Shown: piece after piece, positions 1 to 6,623 of the stretch | Layout of the letters: each line of letters starts with the position of its first letter | Numbering within the stretch: position 1 is the first letter of the stretch | Origin: Legionellales bacterium | GTDB lineage: Bacteria > Pseudomonadota > Gammaproteobacteria > Legionellales > Legionellaceae | Length of the DNA: 7,700 bases | Direction of reading: 5' to 3' | Assembly (NCBI GenBank): GCA_020050955.1 | Contig: JAGVJT010000016.1 | Location: 1 to 7,700 of the forward strand | The notes under the pieces: model-generated | What the model saw: the letters and a program-made list of their open reading frames with translations, nothing else | The model's database searches: none | Told to the model about the DNA's origin: nothing | Made by a program: the position numbers and the translations under genes

Positions 1-689
1 CATCCTTTATTAAAACTTAAATAAGGTGTTTGATGTAAATCTAAGCGATGTGGTAGGAATAATCCACTGGACTTGGGATAAATATCAACATGGTGCTGGC
101 GAAGGCGTAAAGCATGCCATGCGAGAGAGCCAAAGTAGGTGTGATGTTCGCTCAATGTTTCAGCGTGCATGGATGCAATCACTAAAATGTAAGTGTTCTT
201 AGCAACACAATAGCAATAACCTTGTTCATAAACGTGTGTACTGTATAGCTCTGTTGGCAGCACCCAGTTAAAAGGAGTGGCATCGTGAGCCTGAGCTAAA
301 TAAAATCCAAATAACACATGATTCTCGACAGGTACCAACGTGACGCGTGATAGTGCAGCCGGCTTTTCAAGTAAACGTTGCGTACGATTGCGCATATCGC
401 GCGGTAGTATTAAATGAAGTGCTTCATGTTGTTGAATCACATCAAGCAATGTGACAATACGCCCTTGCAAGTTACATAATGCGCCTGGTCGCATCTGATG
501 TTGTTTGACTTCGCGAACATCGCAGCTCAACTGACCTTGTAAAAAATCTTTATTGTAGGTGCCTTGCACGCTTAAAAGACTAAGGTAGGACAAATCAAAC
601 AAAGCGCTTTTTTCTGAGGGTGTTGTTTCTTCTGCGAGTGGGTGAGTGAGCGAGTGTTCTCGTTGAAAAATAAGTTCTGGTGTCATCAT
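1..689 (-). CDS. ygfZ: YgfZ-type folate-binding / Fe-S cluster repair protein, 3' part missing
   Basis: The reverse strand reads open from ATG at 689-687 to the window edge: 229 complete codons with no stop, against about 326 residues for E. coli YgfZ. Seen: FLQGQLSCDV at residues 49-58, LCNLQGRIV at 71-79 and FLPHRLDLH at 211-219, all matching conserved stretches of the YgfZ/GcvT-like family. The window ends after residues K228-G229; the next codon begins TG, fitting the family motif K-G-C-[YF]-x-G-Q-E with its functional cysteine. YgfZ is a cytosolic tetrahydrofolate-binding protein that supports the activity of certain iron-sulfur enzymes. Two ATG codons lie side by side (689-687 and 686-684) and either may be the start; I see no strong ribosome site. 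The gene is divergent from sdhE, as in E. coli. Identification is firm; the missing C-terminal third cannot be judged. Confidence 0.9.
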   Translation of the reverse strand, partial: MMTPELIFQREHSLTHPLAEETTPSEKSALFDLSYLSLLSVQGTYNKDFLQGQLSCDVREVKQHQMRPGALCNLQGRIVTLLDVIQQHEALHLILPRDMRNRTQRLLEKPAALSRVTLVPVENHVLFGFYLAQAHDATPFNWVLPTELYSTHVYEQGYCYCVAKNTYILVIASMHAETLSEHHTYFGSLAWHALRLRQHHVDIYPKSSGLFLPHRLDLHQTPYLSFNKG

Positions 690-762
690 GGTTCATTGCT
701 GTGAGGATGGTGCTTAGTGTACCATGGCGATTCTTGATTGTATTTTTTATTTGGATTTACGT
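690..762. promoter_or_regulatory. Divergent ygfZ / sdhE control region
   Basis: Only 73 bases separate the two divergent genes if sdhE starts at GTG 763 (34 if at ATG 724), so both promoters must lie here or inside the coding ends. On the - strand, TACAAT (complement of 737-742) is a 5/6 match to a sigma-70 -10 box, 48 bases ahead of the ygfZ ATG, with only a weak -35 (GTCACA, spacing 19). On the + strand, TTGCTG (696-701) and TACCAT (720-725) with an 18-base spacer form a poor candidate for sdhE. No clear operator was seen. The assignment as a control region comes mostly from gene layout; the boxes are tentative. Confidence 0.4.
753..755 (+). promoter_or_regulatory. Ribosome binding site favouring GTG start of sdhE
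   Basis: GGA lies 7 bases ahead of GTG 763. The alternative ATG 724 has its nearest purine-rich site, GAGGA at 703-707, 16 bases away, which is too far for normal initiation. This supports the internal GTG, though the GGA core is short. Confidence 0.4.
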
Positions 763-1011
763 GTGACCCATCCTTCCGATGCCAAGCTAATATGGAATTG
801 TCGACGTGGCATGCTTGAATTAGATTTGATTTTGTCGCGATTTATTGAACAGCACTTAGGCATGTTAACACCAGAACAAAAGCAAGTGTTTGCACGGTTA
901 TTGGATTTCCCTGATCCTGATATTTATGCTTATTTGATGGGGCAACTCACATCATCTGATCCGGAGATTAGGCACTTTGTCGCACATCTACGAGCTAACA
1001 ATACTTTTTAA
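763..1011 (+). CDS. sdhE: SdhE (YgfY/CptB) FAD assembly factor
   Basis: A small soluble protein, 82 residues from the GTG chosen here, that promotes covalent flavinylation of SdhA of succinate dehydrogenase and of fumarate reductase. Seen: W-N-C-R-R-G-M-L-E-L-D near the N-terminus, containing the RGxxE signature, and the later LLDFPDPDIYAYLMG block, both close to E. coli SdhE (88 residues). The open frame extends upstream to ATG 724, giving 95 residues. I prefer GTG 763 because it puts the conserved Trp at position 11, as in E. coli, has GGA 7 bases upstream, and drops 13 hydrophobic residues (MAILDCIFYLDLR) unlike the family. The 3' end overlaps ygfX by 35 bases, the usual sdhE-ygfX pairing. 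It is also known as CptB, the antitoxin-like partner of CptA/YgfX. Family certain; start probable. Confidence 0.9.
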   Translation: MTHPSDAKLIWNCRRGMLELDLILSRFIEQHLGMLTPEQKQVFARLLDFPDPDIYAYLMGQLTSSDPEIRHFVAHLRANNTF

Positions 1012-1423
1012 ACCATCGTCTGACTATAAGAAGCTTGTATTATTGCTTTATGGATTAACCATGGTTGTTGTCGGATATTCAATAAGTCATGTGATTGTAA
1101 AGATGTTAATGATGTTTTGTTTATGTTGTCATGGCTATTTTTTATACCGCAAGGGACAGCCATTAACGCGTCATTGTCAGTTGATGCATCGTGGAAATAC
1201 ATGGTTTTTACAAGCAAACGATGGTTCGATTGAGCGATATCAAAAAATGAACATTCAATTTGATGCAGGATTATTTTTGCGGTTGCAATTAGGCCATGAA
1301 CGCAGGTTTAAGCGCTATCTTGTGCTGTTTTCTGACCAATTAACGAAAGAAGAGCGCCGATTGCTTTATCTCGGTCAATTGTCTGATGTTAAACCTAAAC
1401 AGAAAATGGATGTGTCATGCTAA
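977..1423 (+). CDS. ygfX: YgfX/CptA-like membrane protein
   Basis: A 148-residue protein of the YgfX (CptA) family; E. coli YgfX has about 135. Two adjacent hydrophobic helices lie near residues 19-36 and 38-56, followed by a cytoplasmic domain that ends in the family-like stretch YLVLFSDQLTKEERRLL (114-130), with a basic patch (RRFKR, 109-113) before it. YgfX binds SdhE at the membrane; in E. coli it has been reported as a toxin acting on FtsZ and MreB with SdhE as antitoxin, but a role in succinate dehydrogenase assembly or membrane tethering is also proposed. The start is TTG 977, inside sdhE, with GGAG at 962-965 and AGG at 970-972 upstream. It is preferred because the ELTILFKPSSDYKK segment matches the usual YgfX N-terminus; the first ATG (near 1061) would cut helix 1. 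It overlaps ccmA by 7 bases. Confidence 0.8.
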   Translation: MSHIYELTILFKPSSDYKKLVLLLYGLTMVVVGYSISHVIVKMLMMFCLCCHGYFLYRKGQPLTRHCQLMHRGNTWFLQANDGSIERYQKMNIQFDAGLFLRLQLGHERRFKRYLVLFSDQLTKEERRLLYLGQLSDVKPKQKMDVSC

Positions 1424-2040
1424 ATCATGTTCAATCGATACTCGATGTGAATCACCTCAGCTTTGAGTATGCTGAACAGCTTTTGTTGCATGATGTTCAC
1501 TTTTCTCTTTTTTCTGGCGATATTTTACATGTTAAAGGTCAAAATGGTGCTGGTAAAACAACGTTGTTGAAGTTATTAGCGGGATTATTGCATCCGACAG
1601 TTGGTGAAATTTGTTATCAAGGGCTTTCAATTCAAAAACAGCATGAGCATTATCGTCAATCCATGTGTTATGTAGGACACAAATCAGGTGTTCACGCGTT
1701 ATTAACACCACGTGAGCATTGGTATCTTGCCTTGCCTCATGTAACCAGTAACGTGTCGTTTGAGGATGCCATGGAAACATTGGGGCTTTCTAAGATAAGT
1801 GATGTTGCGTGTTATCTATTATCAGCAGGACAACGTCGTCGTGTTGCATTGTTGCGATTGTTAACAAGTGATGCGTCGTTATGGCTGTTAGATGAACCAT
1901 GGGTTGCGCTAGATAAACAGGCAAGTCTTATGTTGCAACGTATGCTTGAAAGGCATGTGCATTCCCAAGGCATGGTTGTGTTGACATCTCATCAAGCGAT
2001 GCCGTTTGATGAGATGTATTATCGAGTGTACGAGCTATGA
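1417..2040 (+). CDS. ccmA: CcmA, ATPase subunit of the CcmAB heme-chaperone release complex
   Basis: A 207-residue cytoplasmic ABC ATPase. Seen in order: Walker A GQNGAGKT (41-48), a YVGHKSGV Q-loop region (85-92) followed by LTP (96-98), signature LSAGQRRRV (135-143), Walker B LWLLDEP (155-161) with catalytic Glu160, D-loop ALD (164-166) and switch His192 in TSHQ. YVGH in place of a glutamine Q-loop and the LSAGQ signature are typical of CcmA rather than other ABC ATPases. With CcmB it uses ATP to release heme-loaded CcmE from CcmC/CcmD; it does not itself carry heme across the membrane. The ATG has GGA (1408-1410) 6 bases ahead and overlaps the ygfX stop by 7 bases; its own stop overlaps ccmB as ATGA. 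All catalytic motifs are intact, and the length is normal. Confidence 0.97.
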   Translation: MLNHVQSILDVNHLSFEYAEQLLLHDVHFSLFSGDILHVKGQNGAGKTTLLKLLAGLLHPTVGEICYQGLSIQKQHEHYRQSMCYVGHKSGVHALLTPREHWYLALPHVTSNVSFEDAMETLGLSKISDVACYLLSAGQRRRVALLRLLTSDASLWLLDEPWVALDKQASLMLQRMLERHVHSQGMVVLTSHQAMPFDEMYYRVYEL

Positions 2041-2723
2041 TTTTAAAATTTTCAAAAAGCTTTTTTTACCAAGCGTTTCGACGTGAAATGACATTACAAC
2101 GTCGTCAATTACGTGTGCTTTTGAACGCATCGTTACTTTTTTTCATGATTTTAATTTTTTTCCCATTGGCTTTTCCTGCCGATCGAACACTTCTTAGACT
2201 AGTGTTTCCTGGATTATTTTGGATTTCAATTTTATTTTCTTTTTTTCTCTCGTCAGAGCATTTGTTTTTACAAGACGATGAAGATGGGGTGTTAGAACAA
2301 TGGTTAATTTCACCGATTTCGGTGCATGTTATTATCCGTGCAAAGCTTATCGCATATTGGATGTTTTATACCTTTCCGTTATTGTTGTTGTGTCCTCTTG
2401 TTGCGGGTTTTTTTGAGCTTCATATTCATGAAGTTGGTGTGCTGATGTTAAGTGTTTTAAGTGGTACACCTGCTATTTTCATGTGTTGTGCGCTTGCGGC
2501 TTCTTTTTCAACTGGACTAAAGCAAAAAGGCATGTTCATGGCATTAATTTTGTTACCCTTGTCGTTGCCTGTGATGATTTGGGGCAGTGGAACATTAACT
2601 GTGGCTATGCAAGGATTGCCAGTTAGCGGTGAGTTGTCATTACTCTTGGCCATGAGCCTTCTGGCGATGCTTACATTACCTTGGTGTATTGCAGGAGCAA
2701 TTCGAATAAGCATGGGTAATTAA
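2037..2723 (+). CDS. ccmB: CcmB, membrane subunit of the CcmAB complex
   Basis: A 228-residue inner-membrane protein (family about 220). Six hydrophobic segments can be placed near 27-47, 55-72, 100-122, 133-157, 165-188 and 200-222. The loop D-D-E-D-G-V-L-E-Q-W-L-I-S-P at 80-93 matches the cytoplasmic motif that is highly conserved in CcmB and is likely the contact with CcmA. The N-terminus FRREMTLQRRQ (14-24) is also typical. CcmB pairs with CcmA and interacts with CcmC. It begins at the ATGA overlap with ccmA, with no good ribosome site of its own, so translation is probably coupled. It is followed by the only sizeable gap in the operon. Confidence 0.96.
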   Translation: MILKFSKSFFYQAFRREMTLQRRQLRVLLNASLLFFMILIFFPLAFPADRTLLRLVFPGLFWISILFSFFLSSEHLFLQDDEDGVLEQWLISPISVHVIIRAKLIAYWMFYTFPLLLLCPLVAGFFELHIHEVGVLMLSVLSGTPAIFMCCALAASFSTGLKQKGMFMALILLPLSLPVMIWGSGTLTVAMQGLPVSGELSLLLAMSLLAMLTLPWCIAGAIRISMGN

Positions 2724-2751
2724 AGACATGAATGATAAAATTTGTTAGAAT
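2723..2751 (+). promoter_or_regulatory. Candidate sigma-70 promoter ahead of ccmC
   Basis: AAGACA (2723-2728, 4/6 to TTGACA) and TAGAAT (2746-2751, 5/6 to TATAAT) lie 17 bases apart, the ideal spacing, in the 62-base gap between ccmB and ccmC. Transcription would begin near 2758, about 28 bases before the ccmC ATG. It sits in the only stretch of the operon not held by overlapping genes, which adds weight. Such matches also arise by chance in AT-rich DNA. Confidence 0.35.
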
Positions 2752-2785
2752 GTTGACCTTTTCGTTGCTTTGAGTTTTTCATTTC

Positions 2786-3532
2786 ATGTGGTCCTTACTC
2801 TATCAAATGGCATCTCCTAAGGCATTTTATCGTCTAACAAAAGCTTGGTTGCCTTGGGTTTCGAGCATTGCGTTATTTTGCTTGTTATCCGGTGCGATTT
2901 GGGGATTGTTTTTTACCCCACCTGATTATCAACAGGGCGATGCTTTTCGCATCATCTATGTCCATGTTCCTTGTGCCTTTTTATCCATGAGTTTGTATGC
3001 TTTCATGGGATTTTTAAGTCTTTTATTGTTGGTGTGGCGAATTAAATTAGCTGGAATGTTGCTGGTTGTTGTGGCTGAAATGGGTGCTGTGATGACGGCT
3101 CTTGCTTTGATAACGGGCAGTATTTGGGGTAAACCCATGTGGGGCGCTTGGTGGGTTTGGGATGCACGATTAACATCTGAGCTGATTCTTTTATTGCTGT
3201 ATGCCGCAGTTTTGGCGACCTATCATGCTTATCAAAATAAAGAGCAAGCTGATAAGCTTATCGCGCTGCTGGCTCTCGTTGGTCTTGTGGATTTGCCTAT
3301 TATTCATTACTCGGTTTCTTGGTGGAATACGTTACATCAAGGTGCAACGTTTTCTGTGTTGGCCAAGCCGCATGTTGATGTAAGCATGTTACCGCCATTC
3401 ATCCTCACGTTGATTGGCTTTAGCTTGTATTGTGCAAGTTTTATTTTAATGCGAGCGCGTGAGGCTGTGTTATGGCGTGAGCGTCGACAACAGTGGGTAA
3501 AAGCATGGTTTAAGGAGACAGGTCATGAATGA
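2786..3532 (+). CDS. ccmC: CcmC, heme handling protein loading CcmE
   Basis: A 248-residue inner-membrane protein with about six hydrophobic helices (E. coli CcmC 245). It carries the tryptophan-rich heme-handling motif WGAWWVWD (119-126) and the two heme-axial histidines His60 (YVHVP) and His184 (NTLHQG), at the same numbers as in E. coli. GKPMWG, ARLTSE and LPIIHYSV are further family landmarks. CcmC, with CcmD, presents heme to CcmE and drives its covalent attachment on the periplasmic side. The ATG is supported by the MW start shared with E. coli. The ribosome site is weak (GAG near 2772-2774). The gene follows a 62-base gap with a possible promoter and overlaps ccmD by 8 bases. In some bacteria, including Legionella, ccmC has been linked to iron uptake phenotypes beyond cytochrome c. 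Confidence 0.98.
   Translation: MWSLLYQMASPKAFYRLTKAWLPWVSSIALFCLLSGAIWGLFFTPPDYQQGDAFRIIYVHVPCAFLSMSLYAFMGFLSLLLLVWRIKLAGMLLVVVAEMGAVMTALALITGSIWGKPMWGAWWVWDARLTSELILLLLYAAVLATYHAYQNKEQADKLIALLALVGLVDLPIIHYSVSWWNTLHQGATFSVLAKPHVDVSMLPPFILTLIGFSLYCASFILMRAREAVLWRERRQQWVKAWFKETGHE
3512..3517 (+). promoter_or_regulatory. Strong ribosome binding site of ccmD
   Basis: AAGGAG lies inside the 3' end of ccmC, 7 bases ahead of ATG 3525. It is the best Shine-Dalgarno match I saw in the window and marks the start of ccmD, which is otherwise easy to overlook. Confidence 0.7.
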
Positions 3533-3692
3533 CATGATTATGTTGTTTTCAATGGGGGATTATGGCGCTTATGTGTGGTCTTCTTATGGTCTTGTGGGGG
3601 CGGCGCTAATACTTGGTATTTGGTATACGAAACGCCACAGTTTGCGAACACGACAAGCATTGCGCGATTGGTTTTATCGTCAGGATATCTAA
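3525..3692 (+). CDS. ccmD: CcmD, small membrane partner of CcmC and CcmE
   Basis: A 55-residue open frame between ccmC and ccmE. It has the family plan: a short N-terminus with the G-D-Y-G-A-Y-V-W-S-S-Y-G stretch (11-22), one membrane helix (about 16-35), then a basic cytoplasmic tail (TKRHSLRTRQALR, 35-47). CcmD stabilises the CcmC-CcmE complex and is needed for CcmAB-driven release of holo-CcmE. The start ATG 3525 has a strong AAGGAG site and overlaps ccmC by 8 bases; the TAA shares one base with the ccmE ATG. Typical CcmD lengths are about 45-70 residues, so this is complete. Its position and the FxMGxYxxYVW-type motif make the call firm despite the small size. Confidence 0.93.
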   Translation: MNDMIMLFSMGDYGAYVWSSYGLVGAALILGIWYTKRHSLRTRQALRDWFYRQDI

Positions 3693-4153
3693 TGCACTCA
3701 GTTCGCCGTCGAAAAATAATTACCATCTTATGCTCTCTCACGACGCTAGGTCTTATCATTGGGCTTGTGTTGTATGCATTGCGTCAAAACATTAGCCTAT
3801 TTTATACGCCGACAGAATTGGTCGATGGTCATGCACCATATCAACACACCATTCGAATGGGGGGTATGGTGGTTAAAGGTAGTGTTGTTCGTGATCATAC
3901 CTTAGACGTTCAATTTGATGTAACCGATTATCATGACACCATCAATGTGGTCTATCATGGTGTGCTGCCTGATCTTTTCCGTGAAGGCAAAGGTGTTGTA
4001 GTTCAAGGCCAATGGGATGGGCATTCGCGTTTCAACGCAAGCATTGTTTTGGCAAAACACGATGAGAACTACATGCCGCCTGAAGTGAAAGCGATACTTC
4101 AGCCGCAGCAATCACCATCGGCTAATGTTATTCGCCAAAAGGACAAGGTATGA
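3692..4153 (+). CDS. ccmE: CcmE, periplasmic heme chaperone
   Basis: A 153-residue protein anchored by one N-terminal helix (about 9-29) after a basic start (VRRRK), with a periplasmic OB-fold beta-barrel domain. The heme-binding motif LAKHDENYMPPE (120-131) gives His123, the covalent heme attachment residue, and Tyr127, the axial ligand (His130 and Tyr134 in E. coli). RMGGMVVKGSV (55-65) and YHGVLPDLFREG (88-99) are family blocks. CcmE takes heme from CcmC/CcmD and hands it to CcmF/CcmH. The frame is open upstream to 3575, but ATG 3692 is chosen: it has AGGA 6 bases ahead, begins at the ccmD stop and gives the normal length. The motif is the HxxxY type, not the CxxxY variant. It overlaps ccmF as ATGA. 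Confidence 0.97.
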   Translation: MHSVRRRKIITILCSLTTLGLIIGLVLYALRQNISLFYTPTELVDGHAPYQHTIRMGGMVVKGSVVRDHTLDVQFDVTDYHDTINVVYHGVLPDLFREGKGVVVQGQWDGHSRFNASIVLAKHDENYMPPEVKAILQPQQSPSANVIRQKDKV

Positions 4154-6087
4154 TTGCTGAAATTGGTCTTTTTTGTTTAATACTGGCGTTATTTTTTTCC
4201 ATCTTACTTGTTGTTGTGCCATGCATCGGTTTTTGGAAGAACAACATGACATGCCAACAAGTCGCTACTCGTTATGTGTGGGCACAATTTGTATGCGTTG
4301 GGCTCGCTTATTTATGCTTAACCGTGTGTTTCATGCAAAATGACTTTACGGTTTCTTATGTGTTACTTCATTCAAGTCTAAAGTTACCTTGGTTTTATAA
4401 ATTTTGTGCTGTATGGGGCGGGCATGAAGGCTCCATGCTGCTTTGGATCATGGTTTTAAGCGCATGGATGGTTGCTGTTTGTCGGTTTAGTCAAACATTA
4501 GAGCACGCTTTTCGTGTGCGTGTGTTGGTTGTTCTTGGCATGTTAAGCATTGGCTTTTTATTATTTTTGCTAGCAACGTCCAATCCTTTTGCACGCCAGT
4601 TTGATGTTTTAGATAGCGTTGGTCGTGATTTAAACCCATTGTTACAAGATCCGGGGTTTCTGTTTCACCCGCCTATGCTCTACATGGGATATGTTGGTTT
4701 TTCTGTGGCGTTTTCATTTGCTATTGCCGCATTGTGGCTTGGTCGTGTTGAATCTGTATGGTCTAAATGGGCAAGGCCATGGACGCTTGCCGCATGGTGT
4801 TGTTTAACACTTGGCATTACGCTAGGCAGTTGGTGGGCTTACCGCGAGCTTGGTTGGGGCGGTTGGTGGTTTTGGGATCCTGTGGAAAATGCTTCCTTCA
4901 TGCCGTGGTTACTTGGAACAGCATTGTTGCATTCACTTGCTGTGAATGAACAGCGTCATCAATTACATGCGTGGACATTGTTACTTGCAATTGGCGCATT
5001 TTCATTAAGTTTAATTGGAACATTTTTAGTGCGTTCTGGTGTCTTAGTCTCAGTGCACGCATTCGCAGTTGATCCTGCGCGAGGCATGTTTATTTTGTTA
5101 TTTTTGTGGACGGTTATTGGTGGTTCACTGCTTTTATTTATGTGGCGCGCACGTGCATTATCATCCGCACCATTATTGCATGCTATGTCACGTGAGGGTG
5201 CATTATTATTAAACAATGTCTTTCTTGTGGCGGCCATGCTCACTGTTTTATTAGGGACAGTTTATCCCCTGTTAGTCGATGGTTTAGGACTTGGTAAATT
5301 ATCGGTAGGTGCTCCTTATTTTAATACTGTTTTTGTGCCATTTATGATGCCGTTACTTGCATTGATGAGTGTGGGTGTTAGTATGCGTTGGCAGCGCGAT
5401 AGTGCTATTCGAGTACTAAAACAATTGCTAAGTCCTGTAAGTTTTAGTCTTGTAAGTGCTTACGTGTGCATGTGTTTTGCAAAAAAAACGTTTGAATTGT
5501 CTATTTTTTTAGGTCTTTTCCTGGCAATTTGGATTATCGTCAGCAGTTTATTAACATGTTTCCAACGTGTGAAACAGCGAGGTTTTTTCGTAGGTCAAGC
5601 ATTTTTAGGTATGATCATCGCGCATATTGGTGTGGCCATGAGCGTGATTGGGATGGTGGCATCATCAGGATTTGGTCTGCAGGAAGATATCAAAATGTCG
5701 CCAGGAGAACATGCGATGGTGGCGAATTATCGTGTCGATTTTGTAAGTGAATCAAGTTTGACTGGTCCGAATTATCACGGCAGCAAAGTTTGTTTTAAAG
5801 TGACAGGTAGCGGTAAGTCAAAGATCATTTTTCCAGAAAAACGCGTTTATGATGTTGGTAACATGGCGATGACCGATGCGGCCATTGATGTGAATTTATT
5901 TCGAGATATTTATATCGCACTTGGTGAGCCGTTAGATACTGATGCGTGGTCTGTTCGATTGTATTATAAGCCTTTTGTTCGCTGGATCTGGGCGGGTGGT
6001 TTGTTGATGATGTTAGGTGGTGTGTTAGCATTATTTGACAGACGTTATCGGTATGCGCCTAGACAACACGCAAGGATAACATCATGA
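4150..6087 (+). CDS. ccmF: CcmF, heme ligation subunit
   Basis: A 645-residue polytopic inner-membrane protein, close to the E. coli length. Seen: WGGHEGSMLLW (89-99), the FHPP block with His173, the tryptophan-rich heme motif WGGWWFWDPVEN (236-247), His261, His303 and His492. These match the four E. coli CcmF histidines (173, 261, 303, 491) that ligate the permanent heme b and the incoming heme. A periplasmic domain spans about 512-610 before the last helix (about 612-629). CcmF accepts heme from CcmE and, with CcmH and CcmI, forms the thioether bonds to the CXXCH site of apocytochrome c. It starts at the ATGA overlap with ccmE (AAGGACAAGG purine tract upstream) and ends overlapping ccmG. 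No frameshift or missing key residue. Confidence 0.98.
   Translation: MIAEIGLFCLILALFFSILLVVVPCIGFWKNNMTCQQVATRYVWAQFVCVGLAYLCLTVCFMQNDFTVSYVLLHSSLKLPWFYKFCAVWGGHEGSMLLWIMVLSAWMVAVCRFSQTLEHAFRVRVLVVLGMLSIGFLLFLLATSNPFARQFDVLDSVGRDLNPLLQDPGFLFHPPMLYMGYVGFSVAFSFAIAALWLGRVESVWSKWARPWTLAAWCCLTLGITLGSWWAYRELGWGGWWFWDPVENASFMPWLLGTALLHSLAVNEQRHQLHAWTLLLAIGAFSLSLIGTFLVRSGVLVSVHAFAVDPARGMFILLFLWTVIGGSLLLFMWRARALSSAPLLHAMSREGALLLNNVFLVAAMLTVLLGTVYPLLVDGLGLGKLSVGAPYFNTVFVPFMMPLLALMSVGVSMRWQRDSAIRVLKQLLSPVSFSLVSAYVCMCFAKKTFELSIFLGLFLAIWIIVSSLLTCFQRVKQRGFFVGQAFLGMIIAHIGVAMSVIGMVASSGFGLQEDIKMSPGEHAMVANYRVDFVSESSLTGPNYHGSKVCFKVTGSGKSKIIFPEKRVYDVGNMAMTDAAIDVNLFRDIYIALGEPLDTDAWSVRLYYKPFVRWIWAGGLLMMLGGVLALFDRRYRYAPRQHARITS
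6072..6076 (+). promoter_or_regulatory. Ribosome binding site of ccmG
   Basis: AAGGA at the 3' end of ccmF stands 7 bases ahead of ATG 6084 and fixes the start of ccmG within the ATGA overlap. Confidence 0.55.
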
Positions 6088-6623
6088 GTTTTTTATCATG
6101 GCGTGTGATTCCATTGATTGTATTTTTGTGTCTGAGCTTTTTTTTGTGGCGAGGATTATCGCTTGATCCACAGCAATTACCGTCGACTAAAATTAATCAG
6201 CCTGTTCCATTTTTTAAATTACCAGCATTAGATGACCCAAACGATCGGTTATCTTCTGATGATTTAAAGGGACGAGTGGTGCTTTTAAATGTTTGGGCGA
6301 GTTGGTGCGCAACATGCCTTGATGAGCATGATTTTTTGATGAGTCTTGCACATCAAGGTGTGGTTATTTACGGTTTAAATTATAAAGATGATCTACAACG
6401 TGCACGTGCATGGCTTGTGCAAAACGGAAATCCTTATACCGCCATTGGTGCAGATACGACAGGTCGTAGTGCAATTGATTTTGGGGTGTACGGCGCACCT
6501 GAGACATTTTTAATCGATAGCAAAGGCATGATTCGTTATCGGCACACGGGGGCGTTGAATGATGCAACGTGGCAGCGTGTTTTTTTACCTCAAATACGTT
6601 CTTTAACCTCTGATGTGAAATAA
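6084..6623 (+). CDS. ccmG: CcmG (DsbE), membrane-anchored thiol-disulfide oxidoreductase
   Basis: A 179-residue periplasmic thioredoxin-fold protein held by an N-terminal helix (about 7-23). The active site is W-C-A-T-C (Cys75, Cys78) within NVWASWCATCLDEH, and the cis-proline loop is GVYGAPETFLID (134-145, Pro139), the GVxGxPETF signature that separates CcmG from other thioredoxins. It reduces the disulfide in apocytochrome c or CcmH so heme can be attached; its own electrons come from the DsbD/CcdA type transporter, not encoded in this window. The dipeptide between the cysteines is Ala-Thr, where E. coli has Pro-Thr; other bacteria vary here as well. It overlaps ccmF by 4 bases (AAGGA site) and shares one base with ccmH. 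Confidence 0.96.
   Translation: MSFLSWRVIPLIVFLCLSFFLWRGLSLDPQQLPSTKINQPVPFFKLPALDDPNDRLSSDDLKGRVVLLNVWASWCATCLDEHDFLMSLAHQGVVIYGLNYKDDLQRARAWLVQNGNPYTAIGADTTGRSAIDFGVYGAPETFLIDSKGMIRYRHTGALNDATWQRVFLPQIRSLTSDVK

Noticed and set aside
707..766. A 19-codon hydrophobic reading frame (ATG 707 to TGA 764-766) ending across the sdhE GTG start, resembling a coupled leader peptide.
   Set aside because: It has no usable ribosome site (the GAGG abuts its ATG), lies across probable promoter sequence and has no recognisable content; most likely chance.
1008..1217. Open frames on the - strand opposite ygfX, ccmA, ccmB, ccmC, ccmE, ccmF and ccmG/ccmH (for example 1008-1217, 2426-2713, 4959-5243, 6364-6708).
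   Set aside because: All lie opposite genes with clear conserved motifs and have no family likeness or start signals; they are shadows of the coding strand.
977..1423. Reading sdhE-ygfX as a novel toxin-antitoxin defence system.
   Set aside because: Both belong to the known SdhE/YgfX (CptB/CptA) families, and the setting among respiratory assembly genes points to a housekeeping role.
3575..3691. N-terminal extension of the ccmE frame by 39 codons.
   Set aside because: It overlaps almost all of ccmD, has no ribosome site, and the 153-residue form from ATG 3692 has the normal anchor and length.
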